Shown here: positions 54,642 to 64,000 of the stretch, one piece after another
Layout of the letters: every line of letters begins with the position of its first letter
Position numbering within the stretch: the stretch's first letter is position 1
Source: Pseudomonas sp. B21-056
GTDB lineage: Bacteria; Pseudomonadota; Gammaproteobacteria; Pseudomonadales; Pseudomonadaceae
Direction: 5' to 3'
DNA length: 64,000 nt
Assembly: GCF_026016325.1 (NCBI RefSeq)
Contig: NZ_CP087203.1
Coordinates: 1,364,001 to 1,428,000 of the forward strand
Program-made: the position numbers and the translations under genes
Notes under the pieces: generated by a model
What the model was told of the DNA's origin: nothing
What the model saw: the letters and a program-made list of their open reading frames with translations, nothing else
Database searches by the model: none

Positions 54642-56468
54642 ATGCATCCCCGCGTCCTTGAGGTCACCGAACGGCTTATCGCCCGCAGCCGCGCCACGCG
54701 TCAGGCTTACCTTGCATTGATCCGCGGTGCTGCCAGCGACGGTCCGATGCGCGGCAAGCTGCAGTGCGCCAACTTCGCCCATGGTGTGGCCGGTTGCGGC
54801 AGCGAAGACAAGCATCACCTGCGGATGATGAACGCCGCCAACATCGCCATCGTGTCGTCCTATAACGACATGCTCTCGGCCCACCAGCCCTACGAAACCT
54901 TCCCGGAACAGATCAAGAAAGCCCTGCGCGAGATCGGCTCGGTCGGCCAGTTCGCGGGCGGTACGCCGGCCATGTGCGACGGCGTGACCCAGGGCGAGGC
55001 GGGGATGGAGCTGAGCCTGCCGAGTCGCGAAGTGATCGCCATGTCCACGGCGGTGGCGTTGTCCCATAACATGTTCGACGGCGCGCTGATGCTCGGCATC
55101 TGCGACAAGATCGTCCCGGGCCTGATGATGGGAGCCCTGCGCTTCGGTCACCTGCCGACGATTTTCGTGCCCGGCGGGCCGATGGTTTCCGGCATCTCCA
55201 ACAAGGAAAAGGCCGACGTGCGCCAGCGCTACGCCGAGGGCAAGGCCACCCGCGAGCAACTGCTGGAGTCGGAGATGAAGTCCTACCACAGCCCTGGCAC
55301 CTGCACCTTCTACGGCACCGCCAACACCAACCAATTGCTGATGGAAGTGATGGGCCTGCACTTGCCGGGCGCCTCGTTCGTCAACCCGAACACCCCGCTG
55401 CGCGATGCCCTGACCCGCGAAGCGGCGTTCCAGGTGACGCGCATGACCAAGCAGAGCGGCAACTTCATGCCCATCGGTGAAATCGTCGACGAACGCTCGC
55501 TGGTCAACTCCATCGTTGCGCTGCACGCCACTGGCGGCTCGACCAACCACACCTTGCACATGCCGGCCATCGCCATGGCGGCGGGCATCCAGTTGACCTG
55601 GCAGGACATGGCCGACCTCTCCGAGGTGGTGCCGACCCTGAGCCACGTCTACCCGAACGGCAAGGCCGACATCAACCACTTCCAGGCGGCGGGCGGCATG
55701 TCGTTCCTGATTCGCGAACTGCTGGAAGCCGGTCTGCTCCACGAAAACGTCAACACCGTGCTCGGTCACGGCCTGAGCCGCTACACCCAGGAACCGTTCC
55801 TGGAGAATGGCGAACTGGTGTGGCGCGACGGCCCGATCGAAAGCCTCGACGAAAACATCCTGCGCCCGGTGGCCCGTGCGTTCTCGCCAGAAGGCGGGTT
55901 GCGGGTGATGGAAGGCAACCTGGGCCGTGGCGTGATGAAAGTCTCCGCCGTCGCGCTGGAAAACCAGATCGTCGAAGCCCCGGCCATGGTCTTCCAGGAC
56001 CAGCAGGACCTGGCGGACGCGTTCAAGGCCGGGCTGCTGGAGAAGGATTTTGTCGCGGTGATGCGCTTCCAGGGCCCGCGCTCCAACGGCATGCCGGAGC
56101 TGCACAAGATGACCCCGTTCCTCGGTTCGCTGCAGGATCGCGGTTTCAAAGTGGCGCTGGTCACCGACGGGCGCATGTCCGGCGCCTCGGGGAAAATCCC
56201 GGCGGCGATCCATGTCAGCCCCGAAGCTTATGTCGGCGGCGCGTTGGCCCGGGTGCAGGAGGGCGATATCATCCGCGTCGATGGCGTCAAAGGCACCCTG
56301 GAGTTGAAGGTGGACGCCGAGGAATTTGCCGCACGCGAGCCGGCCAAGGGCCTGTTGGGCAACAACATCGGCACCGGTCGCGAGCTGTTCGGCTTCATGC
56401 GCACGGCCTTCAGCTCGGCAGAGCAGGGCGCCAGCGCCTTCACGGCTGCACTGGAGACGATTAATTGA
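54642..56468 (+). CDS. edd: 6-Phosphogluconate dehydratase (Entner-Doudoroff)
   Basis: A 608-residue iron-sulfur dehydratase turning 6-phosphogluconate to KDPG. Conserved Cys-containing segments are [27 protein letters not shown] and [10 protein letters not shown]. The length equals E. coli Edd, and the typical start [20 protein letters not shown] is kept. The stop overlaps the TTG start of glk by 3 of 4 bases (TTGA), so glk is translationally coupled. Confidence 0.97.
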   Translation: MHPRVLEVTERLIARSRATRQAYLALIRGAASDGPMRGKLQCANFAHGVAGCGSEDKHHLRMMNAANIAIVSSYNDMLSAHQPYETFPEQIKKALREIGSVGQFAGGTPAMCDGVTQGEAGMELSLPSREVIAMSTAVALSHNMFDGALMLGICDKIVPGLMMGALRFGHLPTIFVPGGPMVSGISNKEKADVRQRYAEGKATREQLLESEMKSYHSPGTCTFYGTANTNQLLMEVMGLHLPGASFVNPNTPLRDALTREAAFQVTRMTKQSGNFMPIGEIVDERSLVNSIVALHATGGSTNHTLHMPAIAMAAGIQLTWQDMADLSEVVPTLSHVYPNGKADINHFQAAGGMSFLIRELLEAGLLHENVNTVLGHGLSRYTQEPFLENGELVWRDGPIESLDENILRPVARAFSPEGGLRVMEGNLGRGVMKVSAVALENQIVEAPAMVFQDQQDLADAFKAGLLEKDFVAVMRFQGPRSNGMPELHKMTPFLGSLQDRGFKVALVTDGRMSGASGKIPAAIHVSPEAYVGGALARVQEGDIIRVDGVKGTLELKVDAEEFAAREPAKGLLGNNIGTGRELFGFMRTAFSSAEQGASAFTAALETIN

Positions 56469-57421
56469 AACTGGCTCTGGTCGGTGACATCGGTGGGACC
56501 AACGCACGTTTCGCGTTGTGGAAAAACCACAACCTGGAGAACGTCCAGGTGCTGGCGACGGCGGATTACGCCTGCCCTGAAGATGCCATCAAGGTGTACC
56601 TGAGTGGCATGGGCCTGGCGCCTGGTGCCATCGGCTCGGTGTGCCTGTCGGTGGCCGGCCCGGTGGCGGGTGACCTGTTTCGCTTCACCAACAACCACTG
56701 GCGCCTGAGCAACCTGGCGTTCTGCAAGACCTTGCAGGTAGAGAAGCTGTTGCTGGTCAACGACTTCTCGGCCATGGCCCTGGGCATGACCCGCTTGCGT
56801 CCCGATGAATACCGGGTCGTCTGCGAAGGCACCCCGGAACCGATGCGTCCGGCGGTGGTGATCGGGCCAGGCACGGGGCTGGGCGTCGGTACATTGCTGG
56901 ACCTGGGCGACGGCCGCTTTGCGGCATTGCCGGGGGAGGGTGGGCATGTCGACCTGCCCATGAGCAGCCCGCGGGAAACCCAGCTCTGGCAGCACATCTA
57001 CAACGAGATCGGTCACGTCAGCGCCGAAACCGCCTTGAGTGGCAGCGGCTTGCCCCGGGTGTACCGGGCGATCTGCGCGGTGGACGGGCATGAACCGCTG
57101 CTCGATACGCCCGAATCCATTACCGCCGCCGGCCTGGCCGGCGACCCCATCGCCCTGGAAGTGCTGGAGCAGTTCTGTCGCTGGCTGGGGCGCGTGGCCG
57201 GCAACAATGTACTGACGGTGGGCGGGCGAGGCGGTGTATACATCGTCGGCGGGGTGATCCCCCGGTTTGCCGACTTCTTCCTCGAAAGCGGCTTCGCCCG
57301 CTGCTTCGCCGACAAGGGTTGCATGAGCGATTACTTCAAGGGCATTCCGGTCTGGCTGGTGACGGCGCCGTACTCCGGCCTGATGGGCGCGGGCGTGGCG
57401 TTGGAGCAATCGGCCAGCTGA
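56465..57421 (+). CDS. glk: Glucokinase
   Basis: A 318-residue hexokinase-family enzyme phosphorylating glucose. The phosphate loop is [13 protein letters not shown], with [11 protein letters not shown] and the catalytic region [22 protein letters not shown] is also typical. The start is TTG overlapping the edd stop, which indicates coupling. It is followed by a REP pair and the gltR-gtrS pair. The gene is intact. Confidence 0.95.
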   Translation: MKLALVGDIGGTNARFALWKNHNLENVQVLATADYACPEDAIKVYLSGMGLAPGAIGSVCLSVAGPVAGDLFRFTNNHWRLSNLAFCKTLQVEKLLLVNDFSAMALGMTRLRPDEYRVVCEGTPEPMRPAVVIGPGTGLGVGTLLDLGDGRFAALPGEGGHVDLPMSSPRETQLWQHIYNEIGHVSAETALSGSGLPRVYRAICAVDGHEPLLDTPESITAAGLAGDPIALEVLEQFCRWLGRVAGNNVLTVGGRGGVYIVGGVIPRFADFFLESGFARCFADKGCMSDYFKGIPVWLVTAPYSGLMGAGVALEQSAS

Positions 57422-57430
57422 AATGCAGTC

Positions 57431-57524
57431 CCCTGTGGGAGCGAGCCTGCTCGCGATAGCGGAGTGTCATTCACTATTGAGGTAACTGACACGCCGCTAT
57501 CGCGAGCAGGCTCGCTCCCACAGA
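57431..57524. repeat. Type A REP pair, copy A9
   Basis: Intact inverted REP units with GATAGCGGAGTG and CACGCCGCTATC extensions. It sits between glk and gltR, where it may protect the edd-glk message from 3' decay or reduce read-through into gltR. Confidence 0.9.
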
Positions 57525-57597
57525 GGTCCTGTGGTGTTTGTAGGCTTTCTCCATCAGGCATAATCCGCACTAATCCAAACAACAAGGACGCGGCCCC

Positions 57598-58329
57598 GTG
57601 AGTTCAGTAAACAAATCGATTTTGTTGGTCGACGACGACCAGGAGATTCGCGAGCTGCTGGACACTTACCTCAGCCGGGCGGGGTTCCAGGTGCGGACCA
57701 CGCCCGACGGGGCCGGGTTTCGCCAGGCGTTGAACGACGCGCCAAGTGATCTGGTGATCCTCGATGTGATGCTGCCCGACGAAGACGGCTTCAGCCTGTG
57801 CCGCTGGGTTCGCCAGCATCCGCGCCAGGCCCACGTGCCGATCATCATGCTCACCGCCAGTTCCGACGAAGCCGACCGGGTCATCGGCCTGGAGCTGGGG
57901 GCCGATGACTACCTCGGTAAACCGTTCAGCCCGCGTGAATTGCAGGCGCGCATCAAGGCCCTGTTGCGCCGGGCGCAGTTCGGCCAGGAACGCACCGGCG
58001 GGGAAGTATTGGCCTTCGATGAGTGGCGGCTGGACATGGTCAGTCATCGGCTGTTTCACACCGACGGTGAAGAAGTGATCCTCTCCGGTGCCGACTTCGC
58101 CCTGCTCAAACTGTTTCTCGACCATCCCCAGGAAATCCTCGACCGCGACACCATCGGCAACGCCACCCGGGGGCGGGAACTGATGCCCCTGGACCGGATC
58201 GTCGACATGGCGGTCAGCCGCCTGCGCCAGCGCCTGCGTGACACCGACAAGCCGCCCCGGCTGATCCGCACGGTGCGCGGCAGTGGTTATCAATTGGCGG
58301 CCAACGTGGTTGCCAGCAATGGTCATTGA
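57598..58329 (+). CDS. gltR: Two-component response regulator GltR
   Basis: A 243-residue OmpR-type regulator. The receiver domain has phospho-acceptor Asp in DLVILDVMLPDEDG (about residue 58) and the acidic pair DDDQE. The DNA-binding winged helix is at the C-terminus (LMPLDRIVDMAVSRLRQRL). It starts at GTG with AAGGA upstream. With GtrS it controls glucose transport genes (gts, oprB) in pseudomonads. gtrS overlaps its 3' end by 11 bases. Confidence 0.93.
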   Translation: MSSVNKSILLVDDDQEIRELLDTYLSRAGFQVRTTPDGAGFRQALNDAPSDLVILDVMLPDEDGFSLCRWVRQHPRQAHVPIIMLTASSDEADRVIGLELGADDYLGKPFSPRELQARIKALLRRAQFGQERTGGEVLAFDEWRLDMVSHRLFHTDGEEVILSGADFALLKLFLDHPQEILDRDTIGNATRGRELMPLDRIVDMAVSRLRQRLRDTDKPPRLIRTVRGSGYQLAANVVASNGH

Positions 58330-59788
58330 CTGGGCCAGGAAAGTCGCCCGACGGGTGCCGGTGCCGCGTTCGTTGCTCGGAAGGATGCTGTTGCTGACCC
58401 TGCTGGTGGTGCTGTTCGCCCAGACGTTGTCCAGCGTCATCTGGGTGTCACAACTGCGCGCCACGCAACTTGAAGGCCTGGTTACCAGCGCCCGCAGCCT
58501 CGCCCATTCGATGACGGCCAGCGTCAGCTACCTGCGTTCGCTGCCGGTGGCGTATCGGCCGCTGGTGCTGGACCAATTGCGCAGCATGGGCGGCACGCGG
58601 TTTGTCGTCACGCTCAACGACAAGCCCCTGGGCATGGATGTGCTGCCGGTCACGCCGCGCAAGCTGGCGGTGCTCAAGGCCGTGGACGAAGTGCTGCGCA
58701 AGTCCCTGGGCAGTAACACGGATATTTCCGTGACCTTCGTCAGCCCCGATGACCTGCGGATTTTCAACGGCGGGCTGAAGCTCGATGAGCTGCCACGCTC
58801 GTGGGCTCACTACGCCTTGACCCTTGAACCGGTGAACCCGCCGGTGCTGGTCACGCAGATCCAGATGGCGCCGGGCGAATGGTTGTACATCGCCTCGCTG
58901 CTGCCCGAACCCTATACCAGCCTCGAAGAGCAGGACCTGCCCAAGCAACAGGTCGGCTTCATCGTGCTCACCAGCAGCCTGTTGCTGTTGTTCATCGGTT
59001 TACTCGTGCACTGGCAGAGTCGGCCGCTCAAGCGCCTGGCCCGGGCGGCACGGGACATGTCCCTGGGGGCCGAAGTGGAGCCAGTGGCGGAGGGCGGTGG
59101 CAGCGAAGTGGTGGAGGTGGGCCGTGCGTTCAATGCCATGCGTGAGCGCATCAGTCGCTACCTGACCGAGCGCAGCCAGTTGTTCAGCGCGATTTCCCAT
59201 GACCTGCGCACGCCGATCACTCGCCTGCGGCTACGGGTCGAACTGCTGGAGGACGAGAACCTGCAGGCCAAGTTCGGCCGTGACCTGGATGAGTTGGAGC
59301 TGTTGGTCAAAGGGGCGCTGCAATGCGTCAAGGACACCGACATTCACGAAAACATCGAGCCGGTGGACCTCAACCATGTGCTCGATTGCCTGGTAGAACC
59401 TTACCTTGCCCCCAACGGCAATGGCCGTGTGACCCAGGATGGCCGGGCGCTGGCGCCGTACCCCGGCAAGCCGTTGGCCCTCAAGCGCTGCATCGGCAAC
59501 CTGATCGATAATGCCCTGAAATATGGGCAGAACGCCCACTTGCACATCGACGACGATGAAACCGCGTTCATCCTGCACGTCGACGATGAAGGCCCGGGCG
59601 TGCCGGAGCAGCGTCTCGAGCAGGTTTTCGAGCCGCACTTCCGCCTGGCCGGGCAGCAGCAGGGATACGGCCTGGGTCTGGGCATTGCCCGCAACATCGC
59701 CCACAGCCATGGCGGTGAGGTGAGCCTGCAGAACCTGCGCGAGGGTGGGTTGCGGGTGACGTTGCAGTTGCCTCGCAGTGCGGATTAG
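58319..59788 (+). CDS. gtrS: Sensor histidine kinase GtrS
   Basis: A 489-residue inner-membrane kinase pairing with GltR. It has a first span at about residues 16-38 (LLGRMLLLTLLVVLFAQTL), a periplasmic sensing domain, and a second span near residue 225 (FIVLTSSLLLLFIGLLV). These are followed by HAMP, the H-box FSAISHDLRTPITRLRLRVE, N-box IGNLIDNALKYG and G-boxes YGLGLGIARNIAHSHGG. In P. aeruginosa the sensor binds 2-ketogluconate and 6-phosphogluconate. ATG 58319 lies inside the gltR end, giving translational coupling. Confidence 0.92.
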   Translation: MVIDWARKVARRVPVPRSLLGRMLLLTLLVVLFAQTLSSVIWVSQLRATQLEGLVTSARSLAHSMTASVSYLRSLPVAYRPLVLDQLRSMGGTRFVVTLNDKPLGMDVLPVTPRKLAVLKAVDEVLRKSLGSNTDISVTFVSPDDLRIFNGGLKLDELPRSWAHYALTLEPVNPPVLVTQIQMAPGEWLYIASLLPEPYTSLEEQDLPKQQVGFIVLTSSLLLLFIGLLVHWQSRPLKRLARAARDMSLGAEVEPVAEGGGSEVVEVGRAFNAMRERISRYLTERSQLFSAISHDLRTPITRLRLRVELLEDENLQAKFGRDLDELELLVKGALQCVKDTDIHENIEPVDLNHVLDCLVEPYLAPNGNGRVTQDGRALAPYPGKPLALKRCIGNLIDNALKYGQNAHLHIDDDETAFILHVDDEGPGVPEQRLEQVFEPHFRLAGQQQGYGLGLGIARNIAHSHGGEVSLQNLREGGLRVTLQLPRSAD

Positions 59789-59806
59789 CGAGACCGCGTA
59801 ATCGTT

Positions 59807-59903
59807 CATCGCGAGCAGGCTCGCTCCCACAGTGGATCTGTGGTGTTCACAATTTCTGTGTCCACCCTCGAACCCTTGTGGGAGCGAGCCTGCTCGCGAT
59901 GGC
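59807..59903. repeat. Type A REP pair, copy A10
   Basis: REP units in reversed order (ATCGCGAGCAGGCTCGCTCC CACAG then CTTGTGGGAGCGAGCCTGCT CGCGAT), about 45 bases apart. It ends 20 bases before the operator-like module of the epimerase gene. Confidence 0.88.
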
Positions 59904-59923
59904 GCCAGTCGCCTCACTTGTTT

Positions 59924-60014
59924 TGTAACAGGCTGGTGACATAACTCGCCCCTTTCGTTACCTGCCCCCCGTCCTCCCTTGTTTAGACTCCCCGCGTCAA
60001 AACAACAAAAAAGG
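59924..60014 (+). promoter_or_regulatory. Promoter module of the epimerase gene, duplicate of the gtsA module
   Basis: Bases 59924-59987 hold TGTAAC-N6-GTGACAT-N13-CGTTACCTGC-N17-TTAGA. All spacings are the same as in the gtsA module (61279-61342). TTAGACT serves as a likely -10. A CA-rich AACAACAAAAAAGG (60001-60014) before the start fits the Hfq/Crc AAnAAnAA motif. GltR control is inferred. Confidence 0.6.
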
Positions 60015-60023
60015 TACGCCTGA

Positions 60024-61283
60024 ATGGACACCTTCCAACCGGCTTTCAGCAGTTGGCTGAACGCACCTGCCCACCAGCAATGGCTCGCCGCCGAAGGCTT
60101 GCGGCTGCTGGCGTTCGCCAAGGCGTCGAGGCTGCCGGACGGTTTCGGCAACCTCGACGAGCACGGTTGCCTGCCGACCGGGGCCCGGGCCGAAACCATG
60201 AACACCGCACGCATGACCCACAGTTTCGCCATGGCCCATATCCAGGGCTTGCCGGGGTTCGCCGAACTGGTGGACCACGGTATCCAGGCCCTGGGCGGCC
60301 CCTTGCGGGACGCTGAATACGGCGGCTGGTTCGCCACCACGCAACCCCATGAAGACGACACCGGCAAAGCCGCCTACCTGCATGCCTTCGTGGCCCTGGC
60401 CGCCAGTTCCGCCGTGGTGGCCCAGCGTCCTGGCGCCCAAGCGTTGCTGGACGAGGCTGTGCGGGTCATCGACACGTATTTCTGGAGCGAAGAAGAGGGC
60501 GCCCTGCGCGAATCCTTCAACCGTGACTGGAGCGAGGAAGAGGCCTATCGCGGCGCCAACAGCAACATGCACGCCACCGAAGCCTTCCTGGCCCTGGCCG
60601 ATGTCACCGACGACCCGCGCTGGCTCGCCCGCGCGCTGCGCATTGTCGAACGGGTGATCCATGGTCATGCGGCGGCCAACGACTATCTGGTGGTGGAGCA
60701 TTTCGACCGCCACTGGCAGCCGCTGCGCGAATACAACCGCGACAACCCCGCCGATGGCTTCCGCCCGTATGGCACCACGCCAGGCCACGGTTTCGAATGG
60801 GCTCGCCTGCTCCTGCACCTTGAAGCGGCACGCGTGCGGATCGGCATGCTGACTCCGGGCTGGCTGCTCCAGGATGCGCAGAAACTGTTCGAACAGAACT
60901 GCCGTCACGGCTGGGACGTCGATGGCGCGCCTGGCATTGTCTATACGCTGGATTGGGACAATCGCGCGGTGGTCCGCCATCGCCTGCACTGGGTCCATGC
61001 CGAAGCGGCGGCGGCTGCCAGCGCCTTGCTCAAACGCACCGATGAAGCGCAGTACGAAACCTGGTACCGGTGCTTCTGGGAATTCTGCGACAAACACTTC
61101 ATCGACCGTTGCAACGGTAGCTGGCACCACGAACTCGATCCGCAGAACCGCCCCAGTGCCGACATCTGGCCAGGCAAGCCGGACCTGTATCACGCCTGGC
61201 AGGCGGTGCTGATTCCACGCTTGCCCCTGGCACCGAGCATGGCCTCGGCCCTGGCGCAACTTTCCGCTCCGGCGACCGTGTAA
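60024..61283 (+). CDS. AGE-family epimerase/isomerase (mannose isomerase-like)
   Basis: A 419-residue (alpha/alpha)6-barrel protein of the N-acylglucosamine 2-epimerase/mannose isomerase family, converting mannose or related sugars to fructose or similar. Likely active-site segments include ARMTHSFAMAH (about residue 60), ANSNMHATEAFLALAD, GHGFEWARLLLHLE and HRLHWVHAEAAAAASALL. AAAGGTACG is the upstream site. Its stop (61281-61283) lies in the operator-like module that precedes gtsA. Its place in the glucose cluster and shared promoter module suggest sugar entry to the same pathway. The exact substrate is not set. Confidence 0.88.
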   Translation: MDTFQPAFSSWLNAPAHQQWLAAEGLRLLAFAKASRLPDGFGNLDEHGCLPTGARAETMNTARMTHSFAMAHIQGLPGFAELVDHGIQALGGPLRDAEYGGWFATTQPHEDDTGKAAYLHAFVALAASSAVVAQRPGAQALLDEAVRVIDTYFWSEEEGALRESFNRDWSEEEAYRGANSNMHATEAFLALADVTDDPRWLARALRIVERVIHGHAAANDYLVVEHFDRHWQPLREYNRDNPADGFRPYGTTPGHGFEWARLLLHLEAARVRIGMLTPGWLLQDAQKLFEQNCRHGWDVDGAPGIVYTLDWDNRAVVRHRLHWVHAEAAAAASALLKRTDEAQYETWYRCFWEFCDKHFIDRCNGSWHHELDPQNRPSADIWPGKPDLYHAWQAVLIPRLPLAPSMASALAQLSAPATV

Positions 61284-61390
61284 CCATGTCGTGACATTTA
61301 CGCATCCCTTCGTTACCTGCGAAGGGAATGCCCCTGATTAGAATCCATGCAGCGCAAGCAACAGACTTGCATGCATAACAACAAAAAAGG
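61279..61390 (+). promoter_or_regulatory. Promoter module of gtsA, duplicate of the epimerase module
   Basis: The same module as at 59924: TGTAAC (61279-61284), GTGACAT (61291-61297), CGTTACCTGC (61311-61320) and TTAGA (61338-61342) with identical gaps. The CA-rich stretch AACAACAAAAAAGG (61377-61390) just upstream of the ATG fits an Hfq/Crc site. The first element overlaps the stop codon of the epimerase gene. Confidence 0.6.
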
Positions 61391-61397
61391 TACTCAG

Positions 61398-62684
61398 ATG
61401 AACGCGATTAATCGCCTCGCAGTTGCTGTTTCCATTGCCTCGTTGTTTCCCCTCAGTGCTTTTGCCGCCGACTCGAAAGGGACGGTCGAAGTGGTGCATT
61501 GGTGGACTTCGGGTGGTGAGAAGGCGGCTGTTGATGTCCTGAAGGCCCAAGTCGAGAAGGACGGTTTCACCTGGAAGGACGGCGCCGTTGCAGGCGGTGG
61601 TGGTGCCACGGCCATGACCGTGCTGAAAAGCCGCGCAGTCGCCGGCAACCCGCCAGGCGTTGCCCAGATCAAGGGCCCCGACATCCAGGAATGGGCGTCC
61701 ACCGGGCTGCTCGACAGCGACGTCCTCAAAGACGTTGCCAAAGACGAGAAGTGGGACTCCCTTCTCGACAAGAAAGTCTCCGATACCGTGAAGTACGAAG
61801 GCGATTACGTGGCCGTGCCGGTGAACATCCACCGCGTCAACTGGCTGTGGATCAACCCGGAAGTCTTCAAGAAAGCCGGCATCACGAAAAACCCGACCAC
61901 CCTCGAAGAATTCTATGCCGCCGGCGACAAGCTGAAGGCGGCGGGTTTCATTCCGCTCGCCCACGGTGGCCAGCCTTGGCAGGACAGCACCGTGTTCGAA
62001 GCCGTGGTGCTGTCGGTCATGGGGGCCGATGGCTACAAGAAGGCCCTGGTCGACCTGGACAACGCTGCGCTGACCGGTCCTGAAATGGTCAAGGCGCTGA
62101 CCGAGCTGAAGAAAGTCGCGACCTACATGGACGCCGACGGCAAGGGCCAGGACTGGAACCTGGAAGCGGCCAAGGTCATCAACGGCAAGGCCGGCATGCA
62201 GATCATGGGTGACTGGGCCAAGAGCGAGTGGACAGCGGCCAAGAAAGTCGCCGGCAAGGATTACGAGTGCGTAGCTTTCCCGGGTACCGACAAGGCCTTT
62301 ACCTACAACATCGACTCCCTGGCGGTGTTCAAGCAGAAAGACAAGGGCACTTCTGCCGGTCAGCAGGACATTGCCAAGGTCGTGCTGGGTGAGAACTTCC
62401 AGAAGGTCTTCAGCATCAACAAGGGTTCGATCCCGGTTCGTAACGACATGTTGAAGGACATGGGCAAGTACGGTTTCGACTCTTGTGCCCAGACCGCGGC
62501 CAAGGACTTCCTGGCCGACGCCACCACCGGCGGCCTGCAGCCGAGCATGGCGCACAACATGGCGACCACGCTGGCGGTACAGGGCGCGTTCTTTGACGTG
62601 GTGACCAACTACATCAACGACCCGAGTGCCAACCCTGCCGACACTGCCAAGAAACTCGGCGCTGCGGTCAAGTCCGCGAAGTAA
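61398..62684 (+). CDS. gtsA: Glucose/mannose ABC transporter binding protein
   Basis: A 428-residue periplasmic sugar-binding protein of ABC family 1 that feeds glucose to GtsBC. The signal peptide is [23 protein letters not shown]. The mature protein starts with [21 protein letters not shown], the typical glucose-binder opening. ATG 61398 is preferred over upstream in-frame starts because it gives this signal. It is preceded by a GGTAC and a CA-rich stretch. A REP pair lies between it and gtsB. Confidence 0.95.
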   Translation: MNAINRLAVAVSIASLFPLSAFAADSKGTVEVVHWWTSGGEKAAVDVLKAQVEKDGFTWKDGAVAGGGGATAMTVLKSRAVAGNPPGVAQIKGPDIQEWASTGLLDSDVLKDVAKDEKWDSLLDKKVSDTVKYEGDYVAVPVNIHRVNWLWINPEVFKKAGITKNPTTLEEFYAAGDKLKAAGFIPLAHGGQPWQDSTVFEAVVLSVMGADGYKKALVDLDNAALTGPEMVKALTELKKVATYMDADGKGQDWNLEAAKVINGKAGMQIMGDWAKSEWTAAKKVAGKDYECVAFPGTDKAFTYNIDSLAVFKQKDKGTSAGQQDIAKVVLGENFQKVFSINKGSIPVRNDMLKDMGKYGFDSCAQTAAKDFLADATTGGLQPSMAHNMATTLAVQGAFFDVVTNYINDPSANPADTAKKLGAAVKSAK

Positions 62685-62696
62685 ACGGGTAGCACC

Positions 62697-62790
62697 CTGT
62701 GGGAGCGAGCCTGCTCGCGATGGCGATCAATCAGTTGAATCGAGGCTGATTGACACACCGCATTCGCGAGCAGGCTCGCTCCCACAAGGG
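62697..62790. repeat. Type A REP pair, copy A11, inside the gts operon
   Basis: Inverted REP units (CTGTGGGAGCGAGCCTGCTC and GAGCAGGCTCGCTCCCACAA) between gtsA and gtsB, in a gap of 145 bases. Such hairpins between binding-protein and permease genes can slow decay of the upstream message. Confidence 0.9.
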
Positions 62791-62829
62791 ATGTCGCTGT
62801 AGTTCATATTTCTTGTACTGGATTTCCCC

Positions 62830-63738
62830 ATGAGCTCTGTTGCTGTGTTCAGCAAGGCCTCGCCGTTCGATGCATTGCAGCGCTGGCTTCCAAAACTGGT
62901 GCTGGCGCCCAGCATGTTCATCGTCCTGGTGGGCTTCTATGGCTACATCCTGTGGACGTTTCTTCTCTCGTTCACCAACTCGACTTTCCTCCCCACCTAC
63001 AAATGGGTGGGCCTGGCGCAATACGCCCGGTTGTTCGACAACGACCGCTGGTGGGTCGCGAGCAAGAACCTCGCCGTGTTCGGCGGCATGTTCATTGGCA
63101 TCACCCTGGTGATCGGCGTGCTGCTGGCGGTATTCCTCGACCAGCGTATCCGTCGCGAAGGTTTCATCCGCACCATTTACCTGTACCCGATGGCACTCTC
63201 CATGATCGTCACCGGTACCGCCTGGAAGTGGCTGCTCAACCCGGGCATGGGCCTGGACAAACTGCTGCGGGACTGGGGTTGGGAAGGTTTTCGCCTGGAC
63301 TGGCTGATCGACCCGGACCGCGTGGTCTATTGCCTGGTGATCGCCGCCGTGTGGCAAGCCTCGGGCTTCATCATGGCGATGTTCCTGGCCGGCCTGCGGG
63401 GCGTCGATCAATCGATCATCCGCGCCGCGCAGATCGATGGCGCGAGCATGCCCACGATCTACTGGAAAGTGGTCCTGCCAAGCCTGCGTCCGGTGTTCTT
63501 CAGCGCCGTGATGATCCTGGCGCACATCGCGATCAAGAGTTTCGACCTGGTGGCGGCGATGACGGCCGGTGGCCCGGGCTATTCGTCCGACCTGCCCGCC
63601 ATGTTCATGTACTCCTTCACCTTCAGCCGCGGCCAGATGGGCATGGGCTCGGCCAGTGCGATCCTGATGCTCGGTGCGATCCTCGCGATCATCGTGCCTT
63701 ACCTGTATTCCGAGCTGAGGACCAAGCGCCATGACTAG
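62830..63738 (+). CDS. gtsB: Glucose/mannose ABC transporter permease GtsB
   Basis: A 302-residue inner-membrane permease of the MalF/UgpA family with six predicted spans. The cytoplasmic EAA-type loop IIRAAQIDGASMPTIYWKVVLPSL contacts the ATPase. The N-terminus has PKLVLAPSMFIVLVGFYGYILWTFLLS. It overlaps gtsC by 8 bases, so the permeases are coupled. Confidence 0.94.
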   Translation: MSSVAVFSKASPFDALQRWLPKLVLAPSMFIVLVGFYGYILWTFLLSFTNSTFLPTYKWVGLAQYARLFDNDRWWVASKNLAVFGGMFIGITLVIGVLLAVFLDQRIRREGFIRTIYLYPMALSMIVTGTAWKWLLNPGMGLDKLLRDWGWEGFRLDWLIDPDRVVYCLVIAAVWQASGFIMAMFLAGLRGVDQSIIRAAQIDGASMPTIYWKVVLPSLRPVFFSAVMILAHIAIKSFDLVAAMTAGGPGYSSDLPAMFMYSFTFSRGQMGMGSASAILMLGAILAIIVPYLYSELRTKRHD

Positions 63739-64000
63739 TCTCGCCACCAAACCTGGCATCAGCCTGAGTCGCATCGCGATCTACGCGGTGCTGATCCTCG
63801 CCGTACTGCTTTACCTGGTTCCGCTGGTGGTCATGCTGTTGACCAGCTTCAAGACCCCGGAAGACATCAGCACCGGCAACCTGTTGAGCTGGCCGACCGT
63901 GGTCAGCGGCATCGGCTGGGTCAAGGCCTGGGCGACGGTCAACGGTTACTTCTGGAACTCGATCAAGATCACCGTTCCGGCGGTGCTGATTTCCACTGCC
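63731..64000 (+). CDS. gtsC: Glucose/mannose ABC transporter permease GtsC, start only
   Basis: The 90 visible residues (MTSLATKPGISLSRIAIYAV...) are the N-terminus of a MalG-type permease. The first span is AVLILAVLLYLVPLVVMLLTSF, followed by KTPEDISTGNLLSWP, typical of the family. It continues past the right edge. The ATG lies inside the gtsB end (8-base overlap). gtsD (ATPase) and oprB are expected next. Confidence 0.88.
   Translation, partial: MTSLATKPGISLSRIAIYAVLILAVLLYLVPLVVMLLTSFKTPEDISTGNLLSWPTVVSGIGWVKAWATVNGYFWNSIKITVPAVLISTA

Noticed and set aside
54636..56507. 623-codon minus-strand frame opposite edd
   Set aside because: Antisense to a highly conserved edd. Composition is typical of a shadow frame (Arg, His, Gln rich).

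Overview
The window is chromosomal DNA of a fluorescent Pseudomonas, most likely in the P. fluorescens complex. The evidence is high GC, dense short interspersed hairpin repeats typical of that group, and gene sets in familiar pseudomonad arrangements: aotJQMO, dinG, pdxH, bra/liv, gap-edd-glk-gltR-gtrS-gts, and an ECF/FecR/heme-receptor/heme-oxygenase set. No rRNA, tRNA, prophage, transposase, integrase or CRISPR array was seen. Most of the window reads as stable backbone rather than a genomic island.

Layout. 1-3.0 kb: arginine/ornithine ABC importer on the minus strand. 3.4-6.1 kb: ATP-dependent DNA ligase with its partner exonuclease. 6.4-12.3 kb: penicillin-acylase-family lipoprotein, GST, a cysteine-hydrolase-like protein with Ser at the nucleophile position, two SEC-C proteins and small envelope or unknown genes. 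12.5-21.4 kb: two OmpA-type lipoproteins, a collagen-like secreted protein, DinG, a serine hydrolase, PdxH and a glycine-zipper lipoprotein. 21.7-28.6 kb: NhaA, a PLP enzyme, an FAD enzyme, a lipoprotein, and an atypical SDR divergent from a LysR regulator.

28.7-31.1 kb: a four-gene operon of DUF2282 peptide, DUF692/MNIO enzyme, DUF2063 partner and DoxX protein, that is, a bufferin-type modified-peptide system. 31.5-36.6 kb: branched-chain amino acid ABC importer. 37.5-39.7 kb: a stand-alone tubulin/FtsZ-superfamily GTPase. 39.9-47.9 kb: two MFS transporters, pobA with an AraC regulator, a CoA-transferase with unusual domain order, and small proteins. 48.1-53.2 kb: heme acquisition by cell-surface signalling (ECF sigma, FecR-type anti-sigma, TonB receptor, heme oxygenase) with two candidate Fur boxes. 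53.4-64 kb: Entner-Doudoroff glucose module (gap; edd-glk; gltR-gtrS; AGE epimerase; gtsABC), with two HexR-type boxes between gap and edd and a duplicated promoter module in front of the epimerase and gtsA.

Three repeat families fill many intergenic gaps: 11 paired GAGCGAGCCTGCTCGC REPs (type A), six long TAGGAGCTGTCGAGC inverted repeats (type B), and TGTGGCGAGGGG..CCCCGCTGGG elements (type C), some nested. One REP supplies the last codons and stop of the DoxX gene. In all three ABC importers a hairpin follows the binding-protein gene, which suggests a common way to make more binding protein than membrane parts.
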